A stretch of 64,000 bases of DNA from an uncultured Lachnospiraceae bacterium (GTDB taxonomy: Bacteria; Bacillota; Clostridia; Lachnospirales; Lachnospiraceae). Shown piece by piece: positions 16,370 through 25,288 of the stretch. The stretch is from assembly GCA_947591155.1 (NCBI GenBank), contig CANQDA010000010.1, forward strand, positions 1 to 64,000. Reading direction: 5' to 3'. Below the pieces are notes generated by a model. It made no database searches. It saw only the letters and a program-made list of their open reading frames with translations, and was not told the origin of the DNA. The translations under genes were made by a program, and so were the position numbers. Within the stretch, counting starts at the first letter, position 1. Each line of letters opens with the position of its first letter.

Positions 16370-16559
16370 CGTATTTGAGAAGATTCCTTTCGTGTCAGGC
16401 TTTCGCGCCAATGGGAACATTTCTTCCATGCTGTCTCAGACTCCCGAAAAACGGGGGATCGAGTCTATCTGTTCATCAGCATTTTGCACATCCGGATACC
16501 ATATTAGCGGATGTGATGCAAAAAGTCCACAAAATTTTTCCATACGCGCATATTAGCAC

Positions 16560-16588
16560 TTGAATTTTTGGGACAAATTGGTTAGAAT
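16560..16588 (+). promoter_or_regulatory. gap promoter
   Basis: TTGAAT (16560-16565) and TAGAAT (16583-16588) are separated by 17 bp, 82 bp before the gap start codon. A purine-rich GGAGGAG ribosome site follows. Confidence 0.65.
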
Positions 16589-16669
16589 AGCAGTTAGGTT
16601 GAGGGCGCGCAGTGTATGCCTGCCCCGACAGAAATTTAACAATATTACATTTTAGGAGGAGTTGTAATT

Positions 16670-17683
16670 ATGGCAGTGAAAGTTGCAATCAATGGTTTTG
16701 GACGTATCGGCCGTCTCGCTTTCAGACAGATGTTCAACGCAGAGGGCTACGAGGTAGTTGCGATCAACGATCTTACCAGCCCGAAGATGCTGGCTCACCT
16801 TCTGAAGTATGATTCTTCTCAGGGCAAGTACGCTCTGGCTGACACGGTTTCCAGCACAGAGGATTCCATCGTGGTTGACGGCAAGAACATCACGATCTAC
16901 AAAGAGGCAGACGCTTCCAAGCTTCCGTGGGGACAGCTCGGCGTAGACGTAGTTCTGGAGTGCACCGGCTTCTACACCTCCAAGGCGAAGGCTGAGGCTC
17001 ACATCCAGGCAGGCGCGAAGAAAGTCGTTATCTCTGCTCCGGCAGGCAATGATCTTCCGACCATCGTTTACAATGTAAACCATGAGGTTCTGAAGAAAGA
17101 GGATACCGTTATTTCCGCGGCTTCCTGTACGACGAACTGCCTGGCTCCGATGGCGAAGGCTCTGAACGACTATATGCCGATCGAGTCCGGTATCATGTGC
17201 ACGATCCACGCTTACACAGGCGACCAGATGATCCTGGACGGACCGCAGAGAAAGGGCGATCTGAGAAGATCCCGCGCAGGCGCGATCAACATCGTTCCGA
17301 ACTCCACCGGCGCTGCGAAGGCGATCGGCCTGGTTATCCCGGAGCTGAACGGCAAGCTCATCGGCGCTGCACAGCGTGTTCCGACCCCGACCGGTTCCAC
17401 CACGATCCTGAACGCTGTCGTTAAGGGCGAGGCTACTGTAGAGGGCATCAACGCGGCTATGAAGGCTGCTGCTACCGAGTCCTTCGGCTACAACGAGGAC
17501 GAGATCGTTTCCTCTGACGTGATTGGCATGAGATTCGGTTCTCTGTTCGACGCTACGCAGACCATGGTTATGCCGCTGGGCAACGGCACTTCTCAGGTAC
17601 AGGTTGTTTCCTGGTACGACAATGAGAACTCCTATGTAAGCCAGATGGTTCGCACGATCAAGTACTTCGCGGAGCTTGCATAA
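16670..17683 (+). CDS. gap: Glyceraldehyde-3-phosphate dehydrogenase, type I
   Basis: This 337-residue glycolytic enzyme oxidises glyceraldehyde 3-phosphate to 1,3-bisphosphoglycerate. The Rossmann motif INGFGRIGR opens the protein. The catalytic Cys lies at about 153 in [12 protein letters not shown] and the base His at about 180 in [10 protein letters not shown]. Asp at about 34 favours NAD. Codon use is strongly biased, as expected for a highly expressed gene. A strong GGAGGAG ribosome site, own promoter and downstream terminator-like hairpin suggest it is transcribed alone as well as with pgk and tpiA. Confidence 0.97.
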   Translation: MAVKVAINGFGRIGRLAFRQMFNAEGYEVVAINDLTSPKMLAHLLKYDSSQGKYALADTVSSTEDSIVVDGKNITIYKEADASKLPWGQLGVDVVLECTGFYTSKAKAEAHIQAGAKKVVISAPAGNDLPTIVYNVNHEVLKKEDTVISAASCTTNCLAPMAKALNDYMPIESGIMCTIHAYTGDQMILDGPQRKGDLRRSRAGAINIVPNSTGAAKAIGLVIPELNGKLIGAAQRVPTPTGSTTILNAVVKGEATVEGINAAMKAAATESFGYNEDEIVSSDVIGMRFGSLFDATQTMVMPLGNGTSQVQVVSWYDNENSYVSQMVRTIKYFAELA

Positions 17684-17711
17684 TCGATTCCGATAGTTTG
17701 AAAGACCTGAA

Positions 17712-17746
17712 AAGAGGTCCGGTCGAGTTGGACCGGGCCTCTTATT
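17712..17746 (+). terminator. Terminator after gap
   Basis: AAGAGGTCCGGTC (17712-17724) pairs with GACCGGGCCTCTT (17731-17743) with one wobble, followed by TATTT. This separates gap from pgk, possibly as a partial terminator. Confidence 0.7.
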
Positions 17747-17907
17747 TCATATCTCACAGACACTTCGCCGGTTGATGAAGAAGTGCGGCAGGATATGATG
17801 CGCGGACCCGTACAGGGAAATCAGCTGCAGGCGCAGCATGCGGACCGCACGGCGGCCAGGAGAAAAACGCTCCTGTCCGGGCAGAATAATTCTAGGAGGT
17901 ATTCAAA

Positions 17908-19113
17908 ATGCTTAACAAGAAATCTGTTGACGACATTAACGTAAAAGGCAAGAAAGTCCTGGTGCGCTGTGATTTCAACGTACCGCTCAAGGACGGCAAG
18001 ATCACGGACGAGAACCGTCTCGTGGCGGCGCTTCCGACGATCAAAAAGCTGATCGCGGACGGCGGAAAGGTGATCCTCTGCTCCCACCTCGGCAAGCCGA
18101 AGGGAGAGCCGAAGCCGGAGATGTCCCTTGCGCCGGTGGCAGCGCGTCTTTCCGAGCTGCTCGGCCAGGAAGTGAAGTTCGCGGCGGACAATAACGTCGT
18201 AGGTGAGAACGCGAAGGCCGCGGTAGCCGCGATGAAGGACGGCGACGTAGTGCTCCTCGAGAACACGCGCTACAGAGTGGAGGAGACGAAGAACGGCGAG
18301 GCGTTCAGCAAAGAGCTAGCGTCCCTCTGCGACGTCTTTGTGAACGACGCGTTCGGCACGGCACACAGAGCGCACTGCTCGAATGTCGGTGTGACCGAGT
18401 TCGTGGACACCTGTGCGGTAGGTTACCTGATGCAGAAGGAGATCGATTTCCTTGGCAACGCGGTGAACAATCCGAAGCGCCCGTTCGTGGCAATCTTAGG
18501 CGGCGCGAAAGTGGCCGACAAGCTGAACGTGATCTCGAACCTGCTTGAGAAGTGCGACACGCTGATCATCGGCGGCGGCATGGCTTACACCTTCCTGAAG
18601 GCGAAAGGCCTCGAGGTGGGCACCTCCCTTGTGGACGACACGAAAATCGACTACTGCAAAGAGATGATGGACAAGGCTGAGAAGCTCGGCAAGAAGCTGC
18701 TTCTCCCGATCGACACGACGATCGCGAAAGCGTTCCCGGATCCGATCGACGCTCAGATCGAGGTGTCTGTCGTGAAGTCCGACGCGATCCCGGCCGATAT
18801 GATGGGTCTGGATATCGGCACGGAGACGGCTGCCCTGTACGCGGACGCCGTGAAGTCCGCGAAGACCGTTGTGTGGAACGGACCGATGGGCGTGTTTGAG
18901 AACCCGATCCTCGCGAAGGGCACGATCGCGGTGGCGAAGTCTCTGGCGGAAACCGACGCGACGACGATCATCGGCGGCGGCGATTCCGCGGCGGCTGTGA
19001 ATCAGCTCGGCTTCGGCGACAAGATGACGCACATCTCTACGGGCGGCGGCGCTTCCCTTGAGTTCCTTGAGGGCAAGGACCTTCCGGGCGTAGTGGCGGC
19101 TCAGGACAATTGA
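17908..19113 (+). CDS. pgk: Phosphoglycerate kinase
   Basis: This 401-residue enzyme forms ATP from 1,3-bisphosphoglycerate. The N-terminal substrate motif [16 protein letters not shown], the HLGKPKG segment and the nucleotide-binding [13 protein letters not shown] near the C-terminus are all present. The start is preceded by CTAGGAGG. It sits 224 bp after gap, with a hairpin between them, and 177 bp before tpiA, giving the classic glycolytic trio. Length and motifs are complete. Confidence 0.97.
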   Translation: MLNKKSVDDINVKGKKVLVRCDFNVPLKDGKITDENRLVAALPTIKKLIADGGKVILCSHLGKPKGEPKPEMSLAPVAARLSELLGQEVKFAADNNVVGENAKAAVAAMKDGDVVLLENTRYRVEETKNGEAFSKELASLCDVFVNDAFGTAHRAHCSNVGVTEFVDTCAVGYLMQKEIDFLGNAVNNPKRPFVAILGGAKVADKLNVISNLLEKCDTLIIGGGMAYTFLKAKGLEVGTSLVDDTKIDYCKEMMDKAEKLGKKLLLPIDTTIAKAFPDPIDAQIEVSVVKSDAIPADMMGLDIGTETAALYADAVKSAKTVVWNGPMGVFENPILAKGTIAVAKSLAETDATTIIGGGDSAAAVNQLGFGDKMTHISTGGGASLEFLEGKDLPGVVAAQDN

Positions 19114-19143
19114 CGCGATAGGCGGACCGAGAACAGAATTTGA

Positions 19144-19176
19144 GAGGAAGTCCCAAGCTTGCTTGAGGGCTTCCTC
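19144..19176 (+). repeat. Hairpin between pgk and tpiA
   Basis: GAGGAAG (19144-19150) with a following CCCAAG pairs with CTTGAGGGCTTCCTC ending at 19176. No T-run follows, so an mRNA processing or stability hairpin is more likely than a terminator. Confidence 0.5.
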
Positions 19177-19290
19177 GAAAAGGCTGTTTGAAGGCGCAAC
19201 GCGCGCGAGGAATTGCGGAGCGGTTTCGAGCAGGCCGCGTATCGCGCCGTAGTCCTAACATGAATAATTAGCGAAAAGGAGATTAACACA

Positions 19291-20040
19291 ATGGCAAGAA
19301 AGAAGATCATCGCAGGCAACTGGAAAATGAACATGACACCGAGCGAGGCGGTCAAGCTTGTCGAGACGCTGAAGCCGCTCGTGAAGAACGACGACGTGGA
19401 CGTGGTATTCTGCGTACCGGCGATCGACATTATCCCGGTCGTTGAGGCCGCGAAGGGCAGCAACATCCAGATCGGCGCAGAGAATATGTATTTCGAGGAG
19501 AAGGGCGCTTACACGGGCGAGATCTCCCCGAACATGCTGACCGACGCGGGCGTGAAGTACGTGGTGCTCGGCCATTCCGAGAGAAGAGAATATTTCGCGG
19601 AGACCTCCGAGACGGTCAACAAGAAGATGCTCAAGGCGTTCGAGCACGGCATCACGCCGATCATGTGCTGCGGCGAGACGCTCGAGCAGAGAGAGCAGGG
19701 CATCACGATGGATTGGATCCGTCAGCAGGTGAAGGTCGGCTTCCTCAATGTGACGGCCGATCAGGCGAAGACGGCTGTCATCGCTTACGAGCCGATCTGG
19801 GCGATCGGAACGGGCAAGACCGCGACGACCGAGCAGGCGCAGGAAGTCTGCGCAGGTATTCGCGCGTGCATCGCTGAGATCTACGACGACGCGACAGCGG
19901 CGGCGATCCGTATCCAGTACGGCGGCTCCGTGAACGCGAAGACGGCTCCGAACCTGTTCGCGCAGGCGGACATCGACGGCGGCCTCGTGGGCGGCGCTTC
20001 CCTCAAGGAAGAGTTCGGCCAGATCGTGAACTATAAATAA
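19291..20040 (+). CDS. tpiA: Triosephosphate isomerase
   Basis: This 249-residue TIM-barrel enzyme interconverts dihydroxyacetone phosphate and glyceraldehyde 3-phosphate. The N-terminal [15 protein letters not shown] holds the catalytic Lys at about 13. The VLGHSERRE segment provides the His, and [15 protein letters not shown] the catalytic Glu. The start follows AAAAGGAG. It closes the gap-pgk-tpiA group and is followed by a strong terminator. Confidence 0.97.
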   Translation: MARKKIIAGNWKMNMTPSEAVKLVETLKPLVKNDDVDVVFCVPAIDIIPVVEAAKGSNIQIGAENMYFEEKGAYTGEISPNMLTDAGVKYVVLGHSERREYFAETSETVNKKMLKAFEHGITPIMCCGETLEQREQGITMDWIRQQVKVGFLNVTADQAKTAVIAYEPIWAIGTGKTATTEQAQEVCAGIRACIAEIYDDATAAAIRIQYGGSVNAKTAPNLFAQADIDGGLVGGASLKEEFGQIVNYK

Positions 20041-20089
20041 GGTCGGCAGTTTCAGAAATCAGTATAAACAGTATATTATATGAGCGAAG

Positions 20090-20131
20090 AGGCGGTCTTT
20101 GGATCAGTGTGATCCGACGGACCGCCTTTTT
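20090..20131 (+). terminator. Rho-independent terminator after tpiA
   Basis: AGGCGGTC (20090-20097) pairs with GACCGCCT (20120-20127), with an inner GGATC/GATCC stem, and is followed by a run of T. It ends the glycolytic unit. Confidence 0.85.
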
Positions 20132-20282
20132 CAATATCCCGGGAGTGCAAGTTGGAAATATAAACTCTTTCGTCTCGGCATAGCGAATGCACGAAAATCA
20201 GAAGAACGAAATAATTTGAGGAAGAATTCAGAAAAAAATGCGTAAAAACACACATTTTTTGTACAAAACGCCCAAGAAACTA

Positions 20283-20311
20283 TTGCTATCTTGCGCGTTT
20301 TAGAGTAAAAT
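20283..20311 (+). promoter_or_regulatory. Candidate promoter for the HD-GYP gene
   Basis: TTGCTA (20283-20288) and TAAAAT (20306-20311) are separated by 17 bp in an AT-rich stretch 56 bp before the gene. Confidence 0.5.
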
Positions 20312-20366
20312 AACAAAAATAAAGGATATACATATCGTCGAAAGACAATGCATCTTTGGGGGACTT

Positions 20367-22067
20367 ATGAGGGAGTTTTTGTTTGTCGGATACAGCCTGT
20401 CTTCGCTGATATCCATATTCTGTCTCTATCTTATCCTGCGGCAGCGGCCGGGAGAGGGACAGAAATCGGTACAGACACTGACGAGCTTTATCTGTATTCT
20501 GATGACCGGCTATTGGCTCAGCCTGAGCGCGTCTTCGCTCGAAGGTATGGTGATCGCGCAGAAGGTGATCTATGCGGGCGGCTGTTACGTGTATTTTTAC
20601 ATGCTGCTGTTTTACCTGAATTTCTGCAGGATCAGGATTCCCAGGATCGTCAGCGAGCTGCTGCAGGCGTTCAGTTTCGGTATGCTGATCGTCGCGTTTA
20701 CCTTTGATCATCACAAATTACTGTACCGTTCCTATTCGCTTGGGGAAGTGAACGGAGTCCCTATTCTGGAGAAGGAATACGGGATTGCGCACCATGCATA
20801 CATCGCGATGATGGCGTGCTACTGCGTCGCGTTCATCGTGCTCGCCGTGCACTTCTATCGGAACAACAAGAAGGGAAAGCGCAGGACGCAGTCGCTGATC
20901 CTGCTTCTCGTCGCGCTGTGCCCGACGGCCTCTTATATTCTGCAGAAGACAGTCTCAAAGATCGACCTGGTGCCGTTCGGGCTGTGCGTCAGCCTGGTGC
21001 TGATCATCTATCTGATCTACGTGGAGCGGATCTACGATGTAACAGGCCTGGCAAAAGATTATGTGTTTTCGAGTATGGACGACACGGCTTTGATCGTGCT
21101 CGATCCGGAGATGCGCTACCGGGGAAGCAATGATCTGGCGAAGCAGCTCTTCCCTGAGCTCGAGACGGCGGAAGACGGGGGTAAGCTGCAGTGGATCTCG
21201 GGGAGACTGTACCGGATCGCGATGAAAGGAAGCAGAGAGTACGAGGCAGACGGAAAGATCTACGAGCCCAAGCTGAAGCCGGTCCAGAATATGGGGCGCG
21301 ACGTGGGGTCAGTGATCTGGCTGACCGACGTCACGGCGCAGAGAGAGCATCTCAAGCTTGAGGAGAAGTATCAGAGGAAGCTTGAGCACGATGTGAGAGA
21401 GAAGACCAAGCACATCGAGAACATGCAGCAGAAGATCGTTCTCGGGATCGCGGATATTGTGGAGAACCGGGATACGAGTACCGGCGGCCACATCAGGAGG
21501 ACGAGCGACGTCGTGCGGATCCTCATCAAAGCTATCTGGGCGGACAAACAGCTTGGGCTGACGGATGAATTCTGCGCGGCGATCGTGCGGACGGCGCCCA
21601 TGCACGATCTCGGGAAGATCGCGGTGGAGGACCGAATCCTGCGCAAGCCGGGGAAATACACGCCGGAGGAGTACGAGATCATGAAGACGCACACCACGAA
21701 GGGAGCGCAGATCGTGTACAAGGTGCTGCACGGCGTCAGCGACGAGAAGACGCTGAAGATCGCCTGCAACATCGCCAAATATCATCACGAGAAATGGAAC
21801 GGGCAGGGATACCCGGAGCAGCTGAAGGGAGAGGAGATCCCGCTCGAGGCGCGCATCATGGCGATCGCCGACGTCTACGACGCTCTGGTCAGCGAGCGCT
21901 GTTACAAAGAGGCAATGTCCTTCGATCAGGCTTACGACATCATCACGGAGTCGATGGGTTCCCATTTTGATCCGAGCCTGGAGAAGTATTTCATACAGTG
22001 CCGTTCTCAGCTGGAGGAATATTATACATACGCGAATAAAAAGCAGCCGAAGGCCGCGGAGGTATAG
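20367..22067 (+). CDS. Membrane HD-GYP phosphodiesterase with 7TM-like sensor region
   Basis: The 566-residue protein has seven or so hydrophobic segments in residues 1-220, resembling the N-terminal 7TM sensor region of some histidine kinases. A PAS-like stretch (about 225-320, VLDPEMRYRGSNDLAKQ) and a short helical linker follow, then a C-terminal HD-GYP domain (about 350-545). Diagnostic residues are MHDLGKIAVED and HHEKWNGQGYPEQL. HD-GYP proteins usually hydrolyse cyclic di-GMP, so this is a likely membrane-sensed second-messenger phosphodiesterase; the signal is unknown. It is monocistronic, with its own promoter and a shared terminator with argG. Confidence 0.88.
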   Translation: MREFLFVGYSLSSLISIFCLYLILRQRPGEGQKSVQTLTSFICILMTGYWLSLSASSLEGMVIAQKVIYAGGCYVYFYMLLFYLNFCRIRIPRIVSELLQAFSFGMLIVAFTFDHHKLLYRSYSLGEVNGVPILEKEYGIAHHAYIAMMACYCVAFIVLAVHFYRNNKKGKRRTQSLILLLVALCPTASYILQKTVSKIDLVPFGLCVSLVLIIYLIYVERIYDVTGLAKDYVFSSMDDTALIVLDPEMRYRGSNDLAKQLFPELETAEDGGKLQWISGRLYRIAMKGSREYEADGKIYEPKLKPVQNMGRDVGSVIWLTDVTAQREHLKLEEKYQRKLEHDVREKTKHIENMQQKIVLGIADIVENRDTSTGGHIRRTSDVVRILIKAIWADKQLGLTDEFCAAIVRTAPMHDLGKIAVEDRILRKPGKYTPEEYEIMKTHTTKGAQIVYKVLHGVSDEKTLKIACNIAKYHHEKWNGQGYPEQLKGEEIPLEARIMAIADVYDALVSERCYKEAMSFDQAYDIITESMGSHFDPSLEKYFIQCRSQLEEYYTYANKKQPKAAEV

Positions 22068-22116
22068 AAGCTGAGGCAAAGAAAACAGAAATCCCAAAAC
22101 AGAAATTTGAAAGCAG

Positions 22117-22157
22117 AAACCCGTCCGAATGAGAGATTCATCCGGGCGGGTTTGTTT
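22117..22157. terminator. Bidirectional terminator between HD-GYP gene and argG
   Basis: AAACCCGTCCGAATGA (22117-22132) pairs with TCATCCGGGCGGGTTT (22138-22153) and is followed by TGTTTTG. It lies between convergent genes; an A-rich run on the left allows function on the minus strand too. Confidence 0.75.
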
Positions 22158-22221
22158 TGCGTTAGTTGAAGGCTCAACTATTTACTTTCGTATGATTGGC
22201 TTCCTGATTATTGCTTTTGGA

Positions 22222-23445
22222 TCACTTGTTCTTTTCGACTTCCGCCATCTTCATCGCGCGTACCTTCAGCGGCAGACCGAAGAGCGTGATGAAGCCGCTC
22301 GCGTCGTGGTGGTCGTACAGCTCGCCGGTCGTGAAGGAGGCCAGAGACTCATTGTACAGGCTGTACGGAGAGGTGGTGCCGGCCTTGATGATGTTGCCCT
22401 TGTAGAGCTTGAACTTCACTTCGCCGGTCACATACTTCTGCGTGGACTCCACGAACGCCTGGATCGCCTCGCGCAGCGGGGTGAACCACTTGCCCTCGTA
22501 GACAATCTGCGCGAACTGGCTGCCGAGCTTTTTCTTCGTCTCCAGCGTTTCGCGGTCGAGGATCAGTTCCTCGAGCTGGTCGTGCGCCTCCATGAGGATC
22601 GTTCCGCCCGGTGTCTCGTAGACGCCGCGGGATTTCATGCCGACCACGCGGTTCTCGACGATGTCGACGATGCCGATGCCGTGTTTGCCGCCGAGCTTGT
22701 TCAGCTCCGTGATGATCTCGGAGACCTTCATCGCCTTGCCGTTTAAGGACTTCGGCACGCCCTGCTCAAAGGTCATGGTCACGTACTCGCCTTCGTCCGG
22801 CGCGCGCTCCGGCGTCACGCCGAGCACGAGCATGTGGTCGTAGTTCGGCTCGTTGGCCGGATCCTCAAGCTCAAGGCCCTCGTGGCTGATGTGCCAGAGG
22901 TTGCGGTCGCGGCTGTAGCTGTGGCTCGCGTCGAACGGAAGATCGATCCCGTGCGCCTTGCAGTACGCGATTTCCTCCTCGCGGGACTGCATCGTCCAGA
23001 CGTCGGTCATGCGCCACGGAGCGATGATCTTCAGATCCGGGGCCAGAGCCTTGATGCCGAGTTCGAAGCGGATCTGGTCGTTGCCCTTGCCGGTAGCGCC
23101 GTGGCAGATCGCGGAAGCGTTTTCCTTGCGCGCGATCTCGACCAGCTTCTTCGCGATCACCGGCCGGGCCATCGAGGTGCCGAGCAGATATTTGTGCTCG
23201 TACACCGCGCCTGCCTCTACGCATGGCATGATGTACTCGTCGCAGAATTCGTCGATGATGTTCTCGATATATAACTTGGAAGCGCCGGAGAGCTTCGCGC
23301 GCTCCTCCAGCCCGTCCAGCTCGTTGCCCTGCCCGCAGTCGATGCAGCAGCAGATCACTTCGTAATCAAAATTTTCTTTCAGCCACGGAATAATGGCCGT
23401 CGTGTCCAGTCCGCCGGAATAGGCGAGAATCACTTTTTCTTTCAT
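22222..23445 (-). CDS. argG: Argininosuccinate synthase
   Basis: This 407-residue enzyme ligates citrulline and aspartate. The N-terminal ATP pyrophosphatase motif ILAYSGGLDTTAIIPWL and the MARPVIAKKLVEIA and GCGATGKGNDQIRFE-like (ICHGATGKGNDQIRFEL) segments are present. The start follows GAGGAGG. It is transcribed divergently from argC, with a 137-nt leader behind a promoter whose -35 region overlaps an ArgR-like box. No argH lies next to it in the window. Confidence 0.96.
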   Translation of the reverse strand: MKEKVILAYSGGLDTTAIIPWLKENFDYEVICCCIDCGQGNELDGLEERAKLSGASKLYIENIIDEFCDEYIMPCVEAGAVYEHKYLLGTSMARPVIAKKLVEIARKENASAICHGATGKGNDQIRFELGIKALAPDLKIIAPWRMTDVWTMQSREEEIAYCKAHGIDLPFDASHSYSRDRNLWHISHEGLELEDPANEPNYDHMLVLGVTPERAPDEGEYVTMTFEQGVPKSLNGKAMKVSEIITELNKLGGKHGIGIVDIVENRVVGMKSRGVYETPGGTILMEAHDQLEELILDRETLETKKKLGSQFAQIVYEGKWFTPLREAIQAFVESTQKYVTGEVKFKLYKGNIIKAGTTSPYSLYNESLASFTTGELYDHHDASGFITLFGLPLKVRAMKMAEVEKNK

Positions 23446-23582
23446 AATGAAATCCTCCTCGCATTGTTTTATGATATTTCCTAAATTTTATTGCCAATGG
23501 AAAGACAATTCCGTATATCACGGAAAGCTGTGTGAATGCCCCGGAAAGCGGCTTGCGCCTCCCGGCGTCCACATCGTTTGCA

Positions 23583-23611
23583 AGTATAACGCATACATCA
23601 TAAATATGCAA
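23583..23611 (-). promoter_or_regulatory. argG promoter
   Basis: On the minus strand TTGCAT (23611-23606) and TATACT (23588-23583) are separated by 17 bp. The -35 box lies within an ArgR-like operator. Confidence 0.7.
23597..23610. promoter_or_regulatory. ArgR-like operator at the argG promoter
   Basis: Read on the minus strand, TGCATATTTATGAT matches 12 of 14 positions of the ARG-box pattern TGNATWWWWATNCA and covers the argG -35 region. Repression by arginine is the likely role. Confidence 0.55.
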
Positions 23612-23648
23612 GAGAGAAAATAAATTTTGTAGAAAATACAAAAGATAC

Positions 23649-23677
23649 TTGAATAATATGCATGCATTATGTATAAT
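23649..23677 (+). promoter_or_regulatory. argC promoter P1
   Basis: TTGAAT (23649-23654) and TATAAT (23672-23677) are 17 bp apart. The -10 box is covered by a perfect ARG-box match. Confidence 0.7.
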
Positions 23678-23683
23678 TATGCA
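23670..23683. promoter_or_regulatory. ArgR operator at the argC promoter
   Basis: TGTATAATTATGCA matches all defined positions of the ARG-box pattern TGNATWWWWATNCA and overlaps the argC -10 box. With the second box at 23597, spacing of about 73 bp could allow cooperative binding (inference). Confidence 0.7.
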
Positions 23684-23695
23684 AAACGAAAATGC

Positions 23696-23724
23696 TTTAC
23701 TTCTCTCGAAAGATGGGGTATGAT
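23696..23724 (+). promoter_or_regulatory. Possible second argC promoter P2
   Basis: TTTACT (23696-23701) and TATGAT (23719-23724) are 17 bp apart, just downstream of P1 and outside the ARG box. The remaining 170 bp to argC hold a GC-rich leader without a clear attenuator. Confidence 0.45.
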
Positions 23725-23897
23725 AGGAAAAGTCAGTTTGTATCGTGTGCCGGTATTTTCGCTGCGTTCGTGAAAGCGATGCGACTATGAACGCGAGACA
23801 GCGCAGCTGAAAAACGGCGCGGACTGTGACGATAATATGAAATTGAAATAGAGAGGAAAGACTGGGAATACAGACGGAAAAAGAGAGGAGAACGGGA

Positions 23898-24938
23898 ATG
23901 ATCAAGGTGGGAATCATCGGAGCGACCGGATACGCCGGAGGCGAGCTGGTGCGGCTGCTGCTGGGGCATAAGGAGGCGGAGATCGTCTGGTACGGCTCGC
24001 GGAGTTACGTGGATCAGAGCTACGCCTCGATCTATCAGAATATGTTTGAGCTGGTCGACGCGAAGTGCATGGACGACAACATGGACGAGCTTGCGAAGCA
24101 GGCGGATGTGATCTTCACGGCGACGCCGCAGGGCCTGTGCGCGTCCCTCGTGAACGAAGAGATCCTTTCGCAGACGAAGATCATCGACCTGAGCGCGGAT
24201 TTCCGCCTCAAGGATGTAAAAATATACGAGGAGTGGTACAAGATTGCGCACAAGGCGCCGCAGTATATCGATGAGGCGATTTACGGCCTGTGTGAGATCA
24301 ACCGGGAGCAGATAAAGGGCGCGCGGCTGATCGCGAATCCTGGCTGCTATCCGACCTGCAGCACGCTGTCGATCTACCCGCTGCTGAAGGAAGGGCTGAT
24401 CGATCCGTCGACGATCATTATCGACGCGAAGTCCGGGACGTCCGGCGCAGGGCGCGGGGCGAAGACCGACAACCTGTTCTGTGAGGTCAACGAGAACATG
24501 AAGGCGTACGGCGTCGCAACGCACCGGCACACGCCGGAGATCGAGGAGCAGCTCGGTTATGCGGCGGGAGGACCGATCGTGCTGAACTTCACGCCGCACC
24601 TCGTGCCGATGAACCGCGGCATTCTGATTACGGCCTATGCGTCCCTGAAGAAAGACGTTCCTTATGAGGAAGTGAAGGCGGCGTACGACAAGTATTACGC
24701 GGCGGAGCGCTTCATCCGCGTGCTTCCGAAGGACGTCTGCCCGCAGACAAAGTGGGTGGAAGGCAGCAACTTCGTGGACGTCAACTTCAAGCTCGACCCG
24801 CGCACTAAGCGCATCATCATGATGGGCGCGATGGACAATCTCGTCAAGGGTGCGGCCGGGCAGGCGGTGCAGAACATGAACCTGATGTTCGGGATCGACG
24901 AGGCGGAGGGGCTGCGGCAGGCGCCGATGTTTCCGTAG
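23898..24938 (+). CDS. argC: N-acetyl-gamma-glutamyl-phosphate reductase
   Basis: This 346-residue enzyme performs the third step of ornithine synthesis. The Rossmann opening VGIIGATGYAGGELVRLL is diagnostic. The active-site cysteine sits in NPGCYPT at about 153, and the His in a THRHTPEIEE segment near 217. The gene starts the arginine operon after an AGAGGAG site. A small orphan gene (24954) and argJ follow on the same strand. Confidence 0.96.
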   Translation: MIKVGIIGATGYAGGELVRLLLGHKEAEIVWYGSRSYVDQSYASIYQNMFELVDAKCMDDNMDELAKQADVIFTATPQGLCASLVNEEILSQTKIIDLSADFRLKDVKIYEEWYKIAHKAPQYIDEAIYGLCEINREQIKGARLIANPGCYPTCSTLSIYPLLKEGLIDPSTIIIDAKSGTSGAGRGAKTDNLFCEVNENMKAYGVATHRHTPEIEEQLGYAAGGPIVLNFTPHLVPMNRGILITAYASLKKDVPYEEVKAAYDKYYAAERFIRVLPKDVCPQTKWVEGSNFVDVNFKLDPRTKRIIMMGAMDNLVKGAAGQAVQNMNLMFGIDEAEGLRQAPMFP

Positions 24939-24953
24939 ACATAGAGAAATCGA

Positions 24954-25253
24954 ATGGACATTAATGAAAGAAATGTAAAATGGTTCTCTATGCCCGTCGG
25001 GGAGCAAATCTCTAACATAGGCAGTGAGGTGGAAAGAGCACTGAGGTATAAAGGTAAAGACGAGAAAAAGGTGCTCAATTTTTTAAATAAAGCGATTGAA
25101 TTAATTGAGAGATCCCAGATTGATCCCAAAAATGTACACAGGATTCGGGAACTGGGATTTTGTAAGGAAGAATTGATTGATTATTTTATCGGTGAAAATA
25201 TTTACGGAACAACAGAAGATATGTTGAGAAGGTTTTATGATTCTTTTATTTGA
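24954..25253 (+). CDS. Orphan 99-residue protein inside the arginine operon
   Basis: This small protein (starting MDINERNVKWFSMPVGEQIS) lies 15 bp after argC and 35 bp before argJ. Its base composition is visibly more AT-rich than both neighbours. It is mostly alpha-helical, with charged and Asn-rich stretches and a motif NIGSEVERAL near residue 22 that I associate with widely scattered small proteins of unknown function. The ribosome site is weak. It may be a recent insertion that did not break the operon. It has no obvious link to arginine synthesis. Confidence 0.65.
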   Translation: MDINERNVKWFSMPVGEQISNIGSEVERALRYKGKDEKKVLNFLNKAIELIERSQIDPKNVHRIRELGFCKEELIDYFIGENIYGTTEDMLRRFYDSFI

Positions 25254-25288
25254 GGAATAAAATCAGGTTGAATACGGAGGAATAGAAC

